DNA of 64,000 nucleotides from Pseudomonas hormoni. Lineage in GTDB: Bacteria > Pseudomonadota > Gammaproteobacteria > Pseudomonadales > Pseudomonadaceae. Positions 18,427-27,076 of the stretch are shown piece after piece. Location: positions 315,001-379,000 of the forward strand of contig NZ_CP075566.1 in the NCBI RefSeq assembly GCF_018502625.1, read 5' to 3'. Each line of letters starts with the position of its first letter. Position 1 is the stretch's first letter. The notes below the pieces were generated by a model. It was given only the letters and a program-made list of their open reading frames with translations, was not told the DNA's origin and did no database searches. A program made the position numbers and the translations under genes.

Positions 18427-18518
18427 TTCGCGAGCAGGCTCGCTCCCACAGGGGATTTGTGTCGTTTGCCTAATTGGCGTGCGATTCGGTCAATGTGGGA
18501 GCGAGCCTGCTCGCGATG
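18427..18518. repeat. REPIN (TGGGAGCGAGCCTGCTCGCG class)
   Basis: Two perfect inverted arms TGGGAGCGAGCCTGCTCGCG are separated by about 45 nt. It follows the efflux operon and could terminate or stabilise its 3' end. Confidence 0.9.
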
Positions 18519-18552
18519 CAGCGACTCGGTCCATCAGGCATGCCGCGACATG

Positions 18553-18951
18553 TCACTCCTTGCAAAAGGTCTCATGCAAATGCCGCCAAAGCACCTTGCC
18601 ATCGGCCTGTTTCTCGAACACCACGGTCGAGCGGCGATCGGAGTGCAGGCCGGTGGCATCGGTTTGTTGCTCGCGGTAACTCACGGTTGCACCGCCGTCA
18701 TGTAACGCGAGGCCACGCAACTCGCTCAGCTCAATCCGGAACCCGAGTTTCTTGCCGCCCGCCAGCATGAACAACTCGTTCAACGCCGCAAAATCCAGCA
18801 CCCGGCCCAACGGCGAAACCATGGAAAACTGTGGCGAAAAACGTGACAGCAGGTGTTCAAGTTCGCTGGCGTCCCGTTCTTCGGCCAGCCATTGTTCGAT
18901 GGCGATGTGGGCCTGGATCACTTCGTCGAAGTATTGGGTGTAATCGGTCAT
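18553..18951 (-). CDS. SnoaL/DUF4440-like small protein
   Basis: The 132-residue protein opens with a helix (YTQYFDEVIQAHIAIEQWLA) and then a cone-like set of strands (FSMVSPLGRVLDFAALNELF, ATVSYREQQT, RRSTVVFEK, VLWRHLHETF). This resembles the NTF2/SnoaL fold of DUF4440 proteins. No active-site residue can be assigned, so it could be an enzyme or a binding protein. It is isolated between REPINs. Confidence 0.7.
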   Translation of the reverse strand: MTDYTQYFDEVIQAHIAIEQWLAEERDASELEHLLSRFSPQFSMVSPLGRVLDFAALNELFMLAGGKKLGFRIELSELRGLALHDGGATVSYREQQTDATGLHSDRRSTVVFEKQADGKVLWRHLHETFCKE

Positions 18952-18990
18952 ATCAATTCCTGAAAAATCTGCAGAGCCTGTTCTGGCGCC

Positions 18991-19074
18991 TTCGCGGGCA
19001 AGCCTTGCTCCTACAGGTCATGCGTAAATTTTGAAATCGCGCAAAACCTGTAGGAGCAAGGCTTGCCCGCGAAG
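18991..19074. repeat. REPIN (TAGGAGCAAGGCTTGCCCGC class)
   Basis: Perfect inverted arms TAGGAGCAAGGCTTGCCCGC flank about 35 nt. It lies between the SnoaL-like gene and the SDR gene. Confidence 0.9.
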
Positions 19075-19089
19075 AACGATAACGCGGTC

Positions 19090-19914
19090 TCAGAGCTGCC
19101 CGCTCAACCCGAACCGCTTCATCAACCCCGACTCCAGCAACCCCTTGGGCAACAACCCCGCCATCAGCGGCAACGCCCGGCTGCCATTGCCCAAGCGAAC
19201 CAGCCGCGGTGGCTTGTTCTGCTGCACAGCCTTGAGCAAACCGACAGCAAACTCACTGGCTGGAGTCGGGTTGTCCTGAGACGCCTTGGCCCGCGCCCGA
19301 ATGCCTTCTCGAAGTGGAAACCACGGCGACTGCTCGCTGATCGACTGCTCGGCCTCAGCCCCTGCATTTTTGGCAAAACTGGAGGCAATTGCCCCCGGCT
19401 GCACCTCCATCACCCGTACGCCAAACGGCGCCAGTTCCATGCGCAACGCATCGCTCAAGGCATGCACTGCTGCTTTCGACGCGCAATACGCGCCGGCAAA
19501 CGGTGTGACCAACACGCCGGACACACTGCCGATGTTCACCACGATTCCTTTGCCCCGGCGCAACACCGGAAACAGCGCGCGCGTCACGCCGACGATGGAA
19601 AATACGTTGGTTTCGAACTGGCGTTGCATGGCCGGTACACCACCGTCCAGCAGCGGCCCCATCGCGCCATAACCGGCGTTGTTGATCAGTACATCGAGGC
19701 CGCCATGTCGTTGATTGATCTGGTCACTCAACTGTTCGAGCGCCGCACCATCATTGACGTCCAGTTGCACGGCGGTGAAACCGGCCGCCGCCAGAACCAC
19801 CACATCTTCAGCCTTGCGGGCGCTGGCCCAGACTTCATAACCAGCCGATTTGAACGTGTCGGCGAGGGCGCGGCCAATGCCGCTGGAACAACCGGTAATC
19901 AACGCAATGGGCAT
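19090..19914 (-). CDS. Short-chain dehydrogenase/reductase
   Basis: The 274-residue SDR has the N-terminal nucleotide motif TGCSSGIGRALAD (residues 7-19), the NNAGYG motif (about 88-93), the catalytic serine in NIGSVSGV and the YxxxK motif in AYCASKAA. The C-terminus (RLVRLGNGSRALPLMAGLLP) is typical of a group of SDRs of unknown substrate. No pathway neighbours suggest a substrate. Confidence 0.88.
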   Translation of the reverse strand: MPIALITGCSSGIGRALADTFKSAGYEVWASARKAEDVVVLAAAGFTAVQLDVNDGAALEQLSDQINQRHGGLDVLINNAGYGAMGPLLDGGVPAMQRQFETNVFSIVGVTRALFPVLRRGKGIVVNIGSVSGVLVTPFAGAYCASKAAVHALSDALRMELAPFGVRVMEVQPGAIASSFAKNAGAEAEQSISEQSPWFPLREGIRARAKASQDNPTPASEFAVGLLKAVQQNKPPRLVRLGNGSRALPLMAGLLPKGLLESGLMKRFGLSGQL

Positions 19915-19947
19915 GGCGCGTTCCTTGTGCAGAAGAAAGAAAAGGGC

Positions 19948-20412
19948 TCAGTCGGAGAAACTACCCTGTAAACGCTCGGCGCGAAACTCCAGGGTTTGCG
20001 GGCGATAGCCGGGACGCAGTGGCGGCATGGGCAAACAGTCTTCCCAATTCGCCCCGGCCTGCAATTCGCCGGGGCCGCGATAGCGTGGTGCGGTGTATTG
20101 ATTGTCGGCCAGATTGACCGTATCGCCCGGTGCGTACGCGGCGATGCGCCAACGCAACTCGGTCAGCGGCACATCGTTGCGATTGTTCATTTTCAGCTGC
20201 AAGGGGCGATCCGCCGGGCACTGCTCCGGCGCGTAAGTGATGCGCAACTCAAGGCGTGCCAGTTGCTTGACCTCGCGGTTGTCCATCCAGATCACCCAGG
20301 TAGCTACCACGCCCAATCCAATGGCGGCCGCGACCGAGACGGGCAAGGCTTTGGCCGGGTAACGCAGCAACAGGATCAGCCAGGTGATGACCAGCAGGAC
20401 GCCGATGAACAT
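19948..20412 (-). CDS. Hypothetical membrane-anchored protein
   Basis: The 154-residue protein has two N-terminal hydrophobic helices (about 1-18 and 23-43) and a soluble domain of about 110 residues with ARLELRITYAPEQCPADRPL and NNRNDVPLTELRWRI, which looks like an immunoglobulin-like beta-sandwich. Similar proteins are sometimes labelled multidrug transporters, which the sequence does not support. Its function is unknown. It lies 33 bp upstream of the SDR on the same strand and may share its transcript. Confidence 0.65.
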   Translation of the reverse strand: MFIGVLLVITWLILLLRYPAKALPVSVAAAIGLGVVATWVIWMDNREVKQLARLELRITYAPEQCPADRPLQLKMNNRNDVPLTELRWRIAAYAPGDTVNLADNQYTAPRYRGPGELQAGANWEDCLPMPPLRPGYRPQTLEFRAERLQGSFSD

Positions 20413-20503
20413 GACGCGAAACCTCGGGAGGGGAAGAGGTCATCCTACCTAAGCGTGGGTGAGGTTGGCGATGGGCTTGATGGTTGTAGTGGATGTGACG
20501 GCC

Positions 20504-20527
20504 TCATCGCGAGCAAGCCCGCGATGG
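20504..20527. repeat. Solitary REP half-element
   Basis: A single palindrome, CATCGCGAGCAAGCCCGCGATG with minor mismatches, stands without an inverted partner between the hypothetical gene and the alginate terminator. Confidence 0.6.
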
Positions 20528-20563
20528 GGCCCGCCGAGGCAACACAAAACACTCAGACAAAAA

Positions 20564-20620
20564 AAGCCCCCGCCCAACCCGCTGCGGATAGGGAAACGCA
20601 GCGGGCTGGACGGGGGCTTT
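20564..20620. terminator. Terminator at the end of the alginate operon
   Basis: A long hairpin pairs AAAGCCCCCGCCCAACCCGC with the matching GCGGGCTGGACGGGGGCTTT, with small internal bulges. On the minus strand it is followed by a run of T residues (the complement of the A tract at about 20556-20563). It lies just after the algA stop and may also work for plus-strand transcripts. Confidence 0.85.
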
Positions 20621-20635
20621 CGTTTTACTGAATGC

Positions 20636-22087
20636 TTACTGCGCGATGGTCTTCACCGAAACTCCACGCTCGACCGGCGTAGACCGACCATAGATATCTT
20701 CAAACCGCTCGATATCGTCCTCACCCAGATAGCTGCCCGACTGCACTTCGATGATCTCGAGTGGGATCTTGCCCGGGTTGCGCAAACGGTGAACCGAAGC
20801 GATCGGAATGTAAGTCGACTGGTTCTCACACAGCAGGAACACGTTTTCGTCGCAGGTCACTTCCGCCGTGCCGCTGACCACGATCCAGTGTTCGGCGCGG
20901 TGGTGGTGCATTTGCAGGGACAGGCACGCGCCCGGTTTGACCGAGATGTGCTTGACCTGGAAACGGCCGCCCATGTCGACCGAGTCGTAGGAGCCCCACG
21001 GACGATAGACTTCGCAGTGGTTCTGGGTTTCGGTGCGACCCTGTTCGTTGAGGGTGTTGACCATCTGTTTCACGCCTTGGACCGAGTCCTTGTGCGCGAT
21101 CATCATGGCGTCCTTGGTTTCGACGACCACGATGTTTTCCAGGCCGATCACCGACACCAGTTTGCCGTTGCCGTGGATCATGCAGTTTTTGCTGTCCTGA
21201 ATGACCACGTCGCCTTTGGTGACGTTGCCGTTGATGTCTTTGTCATTCACTTCCCACAGCGACGCCCAGCAACCGACATCGCTCCAGCCTGCAGTGAGTG
21301 GTACGACGCAGGCGCGCTGGGTTTTTTCCATGACCGAGTAATCGATGGAGTTGTCCGGGCAGCAAGCGAAGGTGGCTTCGTCGATAGTGACGGTATCGGC
21401 GTCCTGTTCGCTGCGCTCAAGGGTCAGCAGGCAGGTGTCGTAGATGTCCGGATCGTGCTTTTTCAGCTCTTCGAGGAAGCGGCTGGCGCGGAACAGGAAC
21501 ATGCCGCTGTTCCAGAAGTAACCGCCGGACTGGACGAACTCGGTGGCGCGTTTGACGTCCGGTTTTTCGACGAAGTGCGAGACGCGGCTGACACCTTCGG
21601 GCAGCAGCGAGTCATTGGTGGACTTGATGTAGCCGTAACCGGTTTCCGGTTTGGTGGCCGGAACGCCGAACAGCACCATTTCGCCGTTTTCGGCGGCAAC
21701 GGTGGCCAGGGCCAGGGCGCGTTGCAGGGCTTTCTGGTCTTCCAGTACGTGGTCGGCCGGCAGCACCAGCATCAGCTCGTCGCGACCTTCGTTGATCAGC
21801 ATCATCGCGGTCAGGGCCACGGCCGGCGCGGTGTTGCGGCCGAACGGTTCCATCAGGATGCGCTGGGTTTCCAGCTTACGGTTGCTCAGTTGCTCGTTGA
21901 CGATGAAGCGGTGGTCTTTGTTGCAGACCACGATCGGGGTGTCCATGCCTTCGAACACCAGGCGTTCCAGGGTTTGCTGGAACAGCGTGTGTTCGCCGGT
22001 CAGGGCGAGGAATTGCTTGGGGAACTGCTTACGGGAAAGCGGCCAAAGACGTGAGCCACTACCACCTGACAAGATCACCGGAATCAT
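20636..22087 (-). CDS. algA: Mannose-1-phosphate guanylyltransferase / mannose-6-phosphate isomerase AlgA
   Basis: The 483-residue bifunctional enzyme makes mannose 6-phosphate from fructose 6-phosphate and GDP-mannose from mannose 1-phosphate. The N-terminal nucleotidyltransferase domain has GGSGSRLWPLSRKQFPKQF (residues 8-26) and FVEKPD. The C-terminal cupin-type isomerase domain (from about residue 345) has PWGSYDSVD and the metal motif SLQMHHHRAEHWIVV. It is the last gene of the alginate operon, as in P. aeruginosa, and is separated from algF by 190 bp with a REPIN. Confidence 0.96.
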   Translation of the reverse strand: MIPVILSGGSGSRLWPLSRKQFPKQFLALTGEHTLFQQTLERLVFEGMDTPIVVCNKDHRFIVNEQLSNRKLETQRILMEPFGRNTAPAVALTAMMLINEGRDELMLVLPADHVLEDQKALQRALALATVAAENGEMVLFGVPATKPETGYGYIKSTNDSLLPEGVSRVSHFVEKPDVKRATEFVQSGGYFWNSGMFLFRASRFLEELKKHDPDIYDTCLLTLERSEQDADTVTIDEATFACCPDNSIDYSVMEKTQRACVVPLTAGWSDVGCWASLWEVNDKDINGNVTKGDVVIQDSKNCMIHGNGKLVSVIGLENIVVVETKDAMMIAHKDSVQGVKQMVNTLNEQGRTETQNHCEVYRPWGSYDSVDMGGRFQVKHISVKPGACLSLQMHHHRAEHWIVVSGTAEVTCDENVFLLCENQSTYIPIASVHRLRNPGKIPLEIIEVQSGSYLGEDDIERFEDIYGRSTPVERGVSVKTIAQ

Positions 22088-22181
22088 GTTGTTACTCCTT
22101 GAAAATCGTATGGGTCAGAGCTACTGCGTTCTGTCGTTTCACTCTTGTTCTTATTCCGTAGCCCGACTGACACCTCGATCC

Positions 22182-22252
22182 CTTGTAGGAGCATGGCTTG
22201 CCAGCGAAGGCGGTCTCTAGGGCCTCTTCGCCGGCAAGCCGTGCTCCTACAG
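22182..22252. repeat. REPIN between algF and algA
   Basis: The arms TGTAGGAGCATGGCTTGCCA and the complement GCAAGCCGTGCTCCTACA flank about 25 nt. The element lies within the polycistronic alginate transcript. Confidence 0.88.
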
Positions 22253-22277
22253 AGCGTGGGTCAGTCAGGCAAATTGA

Positions 22278-22931
22278 TTAGCGCGTCGAAACCGGGCGTT
22301 TTACCCAGACTGGCGACAGGCTGCTGCCGTTGCCGGTGACGTACAGCACCGCCGCTTCACCGCGTTCCAGGGCAACCGGCTTCACGTCGCCCACTTTCGT
22401 GGCGCCATCGTATAGGGCCAGGCTGACTTTGACCGGGTTGATTTCACGCTCGCCACGGCCCTTGGCGGCCACGGATGGCACCACTTCAGTCTTGCCGTCA
22501 GCGGTTTTCAGGGTCAGGGCCTTGTCGCTCAGGTTCTGTACGCGAACCAGGGATTTCTGCTTGTTCTTGAACGGCGGCTCTTCGATCAGTTGCGGCGCGC
22601 CGCTGGCGTTGTTGACCAGGGTGTAATAGTGGTCGCCGGCCAGTTTCACCGGCAGGGTCTGGCTGCCGACCTTGGCGCTGTAGTCTCCGCCCGGCATGAA
22701 GCTGAAGTCAGTGCTGGACAGAGGCGCGACTTCGGCCAGGTTGGTGCTACCGACGGTGGCGCTGACTTCAGCATTACCGGCGTTGTAGACACGCACGAAG
22801 CTCGAACCTTTTGGTGCAGTCGGGCCATAGAGTGCGGCGTCGCCAGCGAAGGCGGACATCGACAACACGCTCATGCCAGCAACAAGTGCAAAGGTCTTGG
22901 CGAGACGGCGAGGAGTAGTAGTGAAAGTCAT
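22278..22931 (-). CDS. algF: Alginate O-acetylation protein AlgF
   Basis: The 217-residue periplasmic protein has a signal peptide (cut after SMSAFAG, about residue 29) and then ALYGPTAPKGSSFVRVYNAG, typical of AlgF. It acts with AlgI, AlgJ and AlgX to acetylate mannuronate residues in alginate, probably as an adaptor. It begins 17 nt after algJ ends. The C-terminal region ends with a VKRP basic stretch. Confidence 0.95.
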   Translation of the reverse strand: MTFTTTPRRLAKTFALVAGMSVLSMSAFAGDAALYGPTAPKGSSFVRVYNAGNAEVSATVGSTNLAEVAPLSSTDFSFMPGGDYSAKVGSQTLPVKLAGDHYYTLVNNASGAPQLIEEPPFKNKQKSLVRVQNLSDKALTLKTADGKTEVVPSVAAKGRGEREINPVKVSLALYDGATKVGDVKPVALERGEAAVLYVTGNGSSLSPVWVKRPVSTR

Positions 22932-22948
22932 GGTAGTACCTCTCTCTT

Positions 22949-24124
22949 TCAGTTTTGCGCCCGGTCGGGCGTCTCGGATTTAGTGTTTGCGGCTACGTTT
23001 TGTTGGCGGGCGCCGGCTTCTTTGAGCTCTGCGACCCACTGTGGGTCGGCGTCGCCGATTTCGTTGTTCACAGGCAGATAACGTTCAGGAAACTCCCAGA
23101 TCAGCACCTGTGGCGGGCTGTTCTTGAAAGCATCGCTTTTCAGGTAGCTGAGCATCGGCAGAATCGGGCCGTGGCCGTCTTCGGCGTAATTGACCACGTC
23201 GCTGTGCAGTGCTTCTTTCAGCGCGCCGACGAAGTTCCAGTTCGGGTTGGCGCTGTAGCTGGTGCCGATCAGGGCCACCGGCACTTCGGTGTTGGCGAAC
23301 AGCGCGTCATCACCGCCAGCCTGATCGTCAGCGACCACGGTGTTGCGTTTCTGCAACGGTTCGGTCGCCGGCATCAGGTTTTCGAACAGCGGATCGAGCG
23401 GCAGGAACAAGCGCAGGTCACCCTTGTGGGTCACTGTCTCTGCCGGCTCGGTGACGAAGCGCTGTGGCTCGCCGCTGAGCGGGGCTTTTTCGGCGATGGT
23501 CTTGGCCAGGGTCTCGGCGGCGATTTGCGCGCCTTCCGGGGTCCAGTGGGTGTCGGTACGCAGGAACACTTGCTGACCGTCGAGCTTGGCCTTCAGCAGC
23601 GGGCCGTACAGGTCGGGCGCGAGGATCTTGTTGGCCGCCACACGGGCGTGGAAGTCCTCATAGAGGTTGGCGTGAATGCTCGAAGGCTTCACGTCGCCCA
23701 GGTGTTCCGGGTACAGGCGCGTCTTGGCCGGCACGATCGCCATCACCAGTTTCACGCCTTTGGCTTTCAGTTCCTGGCGCACGCCTTCGACCAGCGCGTA
23801 GTTGCCTTGCAGGTTCAGCTCTTCGTTGACGATCGGGTTGAATTCTTCATCGCTGTACAACCACTGGTCTTGACCGAGCACGACGCCCGGACGACCTTCG
23901 TTGAACAGTTTGAAATCCAGCGCGGCCCAGAGGTTGGTGCCCAGACGCTTGATCGGAAATTCGTCGTCATAGTGCGTCTCTACGGCTTTGCTCCAGCGGC
24001 CGTTGAGCACGGTGGTTTCGGCGCTGGTGTTGAAACCGAGGAAACTGCGCGTGGACCACACGCCCAGCACCAGCAAGGTCAGCAGGAACAAGCCGATGTA
24101 GAGAATGCGTAATGAGCGGGTCAT
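22949..24124 (-). CDS. algJ: Alginate O-acetyltransferase AlgJ
   Basis: The 391-residue protein is anchored by an N-terminal helix (RILYIGLFLLTLLVLGVW) and has an SGNH-like periplasmic domain. The catalytic Asp-His pair is in FLRTDTHWTPEGAQI and the serine in VALIGTSYSANPNW. A C-terminal LIWEFPERYLP segment is shared with AlgX. AlgJ relays acetyl groups from AlgI to the polymer. It starts 11 nt after algI. Confidence 0.95.
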   Translation of the reverse strand: MTRSLRILYIGLFLLTLLVLGVWSTRSFLGFNTSAETTVLNGRWSKAVETHYDDEFPIKRLGTNLWAALDFKLFNEGRPGVVLGQDQWLYSDEEFNPIVNEELNLQGNYALVEGVRQELKAKGVKLVMAIVPAKTRLYPEHLGDVKPSSIHANLYEDFHARVAANKILAPDLYGPLLKAKLDGQQVFLRTDTHWTPEGAQIAAETLAKTIAEKAPLSGEPQRFVTEPAETVTHKGDLRLFLPLDPLFENLMPATEPLQKRNTVVADDQAGGDDALFANTEVPVALIGTSYSANPNWNFVGALKEALHSDVVNYAEDGHGPILPMLSYLKSDAFKNSPPQVLIWEFPERYLPVNNEIGDADPQWVAELKEAGARQQNVAANTKSETPDRAQN

Positions 24125-24135
24125 AGTCAGATCCC

Positions 24136-25701
24136 TCAGAACTGGAAGTAAAGGAACGGCGAGAAGCTTTGCGCCGAGAGTTTGAAAATCGAGGCGATGA
24201 ACAACACCAGTACCAGCGTGCGCATCACGTAACGCGACCAGTCCGCCGTCCAGTAGGCCGGTTGCACGGTGGCTTCAACGCCAACGGTGTAACCCGGTTC
24301 GTGGATGCTGGCCGGGTTGTCGCCCGGTACGGCTTTGATCATTCCAGGCGTCGCAGTGGCAGGGCCGTCGGCCTCGACGTTGACGACCGGTTTGGTCTTG
24401 ACCGGTGGCAGGTTGCTGTAGAAATCACGAATGCCGAAGAACGCCAGGGTCATGTAAGCCACTACCAGGGTCGCGACTTGCAGACCGGTGAGGCTGGCCT
24501 GGTTGAGTTCCGACAGCGACCATTCGCCGAAGCTGAACATCGCGCCGTACATACGGCCGGCGACGTGCAGGTTTTCCGAGCGGAAGATCACCCAGCCCAT
24601 GACAACGAGCAGGAACGTCAGCGCCCAGCGGATCGGGTTGATGCTGCGCGGCGAGGTGTTAAGGCCCAGGGCTTTTTCAATTGCCAGCCACATGCCGTGC
24701 CACGCACCCCACACGATGTAGGTGATGTTCGCGCCGTGCCACAGACCACCGAGCAGCATGGTCAGGAACAGGTTGCGATAGGTCATCAGCGTGCCTTTGC
24801 GGTTACCGCCCAGCGTGATGTACAGGTAGTCACGCAGCCAGGTGGACAGGCTGATGTGCCAGCGACGCCAGAACTCGGTGATCGACTGACTGATGTACGG
24901 CTGCTTGAAGTTTTCCATGAAGCGGAAACCCATCATCAGGCCCAGGCCGATGGCCATGTCGCTGTAACCGGAGAAGTCGAAGTACAGCTGCGCGGTGTAG
25001 GCGAGGGCGCCGAGCCACGCGTCGCCTGTGGTCGGGTTCTGCAAGGCGAAGCAATGGTCGGCCACCACCGCGAGGGTGTCGGCGATGAAGACTTTCTTGA
25101 TGAAACCCTGCATGAACCGCGTGGCACCTTCGGAGAACTTGTCGAGGGTGTGGGTGCGGTTGTTGAACTGGTCGGCGAGGTCGCGGAAACGCAAGACCGG
25201 ACCGGCAATCAGGTGCGGGAAGATCGCCACGAACGCTGCAAAGTCGATCAGGTTGCGCGTTGCCGGGGTGTCACCGCGGTAGACGTCGATGATGTAGCTG
25301 ATGGATTCGAAGATGTAGAACGAGATCCCGATCGGCAACAGCACGTGGGTCAGGATGAACGGCGACAGACCGACCGAGGTCATCATCGCGTTGATGCTGT
25401 CGACGCCGAAGTTGGCGTACTTGAAGTAGCCGAGAATGCACAGGTCGACGGCCACGCCGAGCAGCAGCCAGCGCTGGGCCGGTTTGGTCCGAACGCCTGC
25501 GGCGCCGACTTTGAGGCCGATCCAGTAGTTCCACAGCGTGACGGCGGCGAACAGCGCGAGGAAGTCCACGCGCCACCAGGCATAGAACACATAGCTGGCG
25601 ATCAGCAGCAGCAGGTTGCGATAGCGTATTCCGCTCAAGTAGTACATGCCGAGAAAGATCGGCAGGAACAAAAACAGGAACACGTTGGATGAAAATACCA
25701 T
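24136..25701 (-). CDS. algI: Alginate O-acetyltransferase AlgI (MBOAT)
   Basis: The 521-residue membrane-bound O-acyltransferase moves acetyl groups across the inner membrane for alginate acetylation. It opens MVFSSNVFLFLFLPIFLGMY and has about ten helices. The family histidine lies in GGLWHGANITYIVWGAWHGM. The start at 25701 was chosen because GGAGAG lies 8 nt upstream; a frame eight codons longer lacks this. It is separated from algL by about 246 bp that carry a REPIN and G/C-homopolymer tracts, an unusual gap inside the operon. Confidence 0.95.
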   Translation of the reverse strand: MVFSSNVFLFLFLPIFLGMYYLSGIRYRNLLLLIASYVFYAWWRVDFLALFAAVTLWNYWIGLKVGAAGVRTKPAQRWLLLGVAVDLCILGYFKYANFGVDSINAMMTSVGLSPFILTHVLLPIGISFYIFESISYIIDVYRGDTPATRNLIDFAAFVAIFPHLIAGPVLRFRDLADQFNNRTHTLDKFSEGATRFMQGFIKKVFIADTLAVVADHCFALQNPTTGDAWLGALAYTAQLYFDFSGYSDMAIGLGLMMGFRFMENFKQPYISQSITEFWRRWHISLSTWLRDYLYITLGGNRKGTLMTYRNLFLTMLLGGLWHGANITYIVWGAWHGMWLAIEKALGLNTSPRSINPIRWALTFLLVVMGWVIFRSENLHVAGRMYGAMFSFGEWSLSELNQASLTGLQVATLVVAYMTLAFFGIRDFYSNLPPVKTKPVVNVEADGPATATPGMIKAVPGDNPASIHEPGYTVGVEATVQPAYWTADWSRYVMRTLVLVLFIASIFKLSAQSFSPFLYFQF

Positions 25702-25799
25702 CCCGGTCTCTCCATGTTTAACCAACAGTCAAGGGCCGCAGCCCCCCCAAACCCCCCCACGAAAAACCGGGGGGTTGTATTGCATGCTGCGCACTTACC

Positions 25800-25930
25800 T
25801 GTGGCGAGGGAGCTTGCTCCCGCTGGGGTGCGAAGCGCCCCTAAACCTGATGACGCGGTGTGTCAGTCAGTCCGCGTTTACTGGGTTACGACTGCTTCGC
25901 AGCCGAGCGGGAGCAAGCTCCCTCGCCACA
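25800..25930. repeat. REPIN between algL and algI
   Basis: The arms GGCGAGGGAGCTTGCTCCC and its complement, with inner GGTGCGAAGC/GCTTCGCAGC stems, flank about 45 nt of spacer. It lies inside the alginate operon transcript. Confidence 0.9.
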
Positions 25931-25947
25931 GGGGAATACAGTGAGCC

Positions 25948-27069
25948 TTAAGAACCTTTGCCTTTTTCGTTGGCCGGGTCGTAGACCTTGGTCAGGTCAC
26001 CCCCGAGGCGGAAGGTCTTGAATGGCTGCATCTCGTGCTTCTTCTCAAGCACATCCGGCGAGCAGGTGTAGAGCGTGCAGAACGGTTCGAGCCAGGCGAA
26101 TTTCGAGTCGACCTTCAGGTCGGTCATGTCCTGTTCCTTGCCGTTCTTCTCCTCGAATTCGTCCGGGTCTTTAACCCCGGCCAGCACTCGATCACCCAGA
26201 CGTTTCAACGCGCCGTTGTTTTCCTGACGCAAGTCCACACCGTTGACCTGAGCGAAACTGGCGATCATCGCCAGCGGCGGCAGGGCGTAGTTGTGGTAGG
26301 CGAGGGCGCGTTGCTGGCGCTTCAGTTCGTTCGGCAGGAAACCCTGGGCGTCGACCTGATTGGCGCCGACCTTGTATTCCTTCACGGCCCAGTCGAACAG
26401 GTCGCGGCGATTGGTGGCGACGGACGTTGCCATCACCGACCACGCTGCCCAGTACGAGTGGTTATTGGTTTGTTCCAGCGGCAGGTTGTCCCAGTCGCTG
26501 ACCACCTGATCGGCCATCTTGCTGAACCAGGCCTCGATCAACTGCGACTCTTGCTGATGGTTCGCCAACGGATGCGAGTCGGAAAACTTCAGGCGAATGT
26601 AAGACGACGCCATGCTGCCCAGCGCCCATTTGCGCATGGACTTGCCGGTATGGTTGAAGTCCTTGGACATCAGCGCGTCGGCCTTGGCCCAGGCAGTCAA
26701 CCAGTTCAGCGTGCATTCGAGCTGTTCCGGACGACCGTCACGCATGAACTGCATCACGCGCTTGCTGGTGCCGCGCTCAATCTTGGTGATGTCGGCGGTG
26801 CTGTCGCGGAAGGCTTTTTCCGACTGCTCGTTCAACGTCGAACGGGCCTTGTCCGAGCCTTCGTACTTGCTGCGAAATTGCAGCGAGCCAGTGTACGGCG
26901 TCGGCATTGCGTCACAGCCTTCGCTCTTGTCGCCGGTTTTGACTTTTTCGATCGGCGCGAAGTAACCCTGTGGCGGGCGCAGTGGCGCGGCGGCCTGAGT
27001 CGCGCCGGCAAACATGGCCAGGCTCAACAGGGACGGTGCGATCAATCTTCTCAAAGTTCGGGTTTGCAT
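25948..27069 (-). CDS. algL: Periplasmic alginate lyase AlgL (PL5)
   Basis: The 373-residue lyase degrades polymannuronate that leaks into the periplasm and is needed for the secretion complex. A signal peptide (residues 1-27, ending ATQAAA) precedes the mature protein. The catalytic motif NNHSYW lies at 202-207 and the YHNY segment near 258-261 supplies the catalytic tyrosine, with WLEPF near the C-terminus. The start at 27069 gives this signal peptide; a 32-codon upstream extension overlaps algX and is not used. It begins 7 nt after algX. Confidence 0.95.
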   Translation of the reverse strand: MQTRTLRRLIAPSLLSLAMFAGATQAAAPLRPPQGYFAPIEKVKTGDKSEGCDAMPTPYTGSLQFRSKYEGSDKARSTLNEQSEKAFRDSTADITKIERGTSKRVMQFMRDGRPEQLECTLNWLTAWAKADALMSKDFNHTGKSMRKWALGSMASSYIRLKFSDSHPLANHQQESQLIEAWFSKMADQVVSDWDNLPLEQTNNHSYWAAWSVMATSVATNRRDLFDWAVKEYKVGANQVDAQGFLPNELKRQQRALAYHNYALPPLAMIASFAQVNGVDLRQENNGALKRLGDRVLAGVKDPDEFEEKNGKEQDMTDLKVDSKFAWLEPFCTLYTCSPDVLEKKHEMQPFKTFRLGGDLTKVYDPANEKGKGS

Positions 27070-27076
27070 AGTTGCC

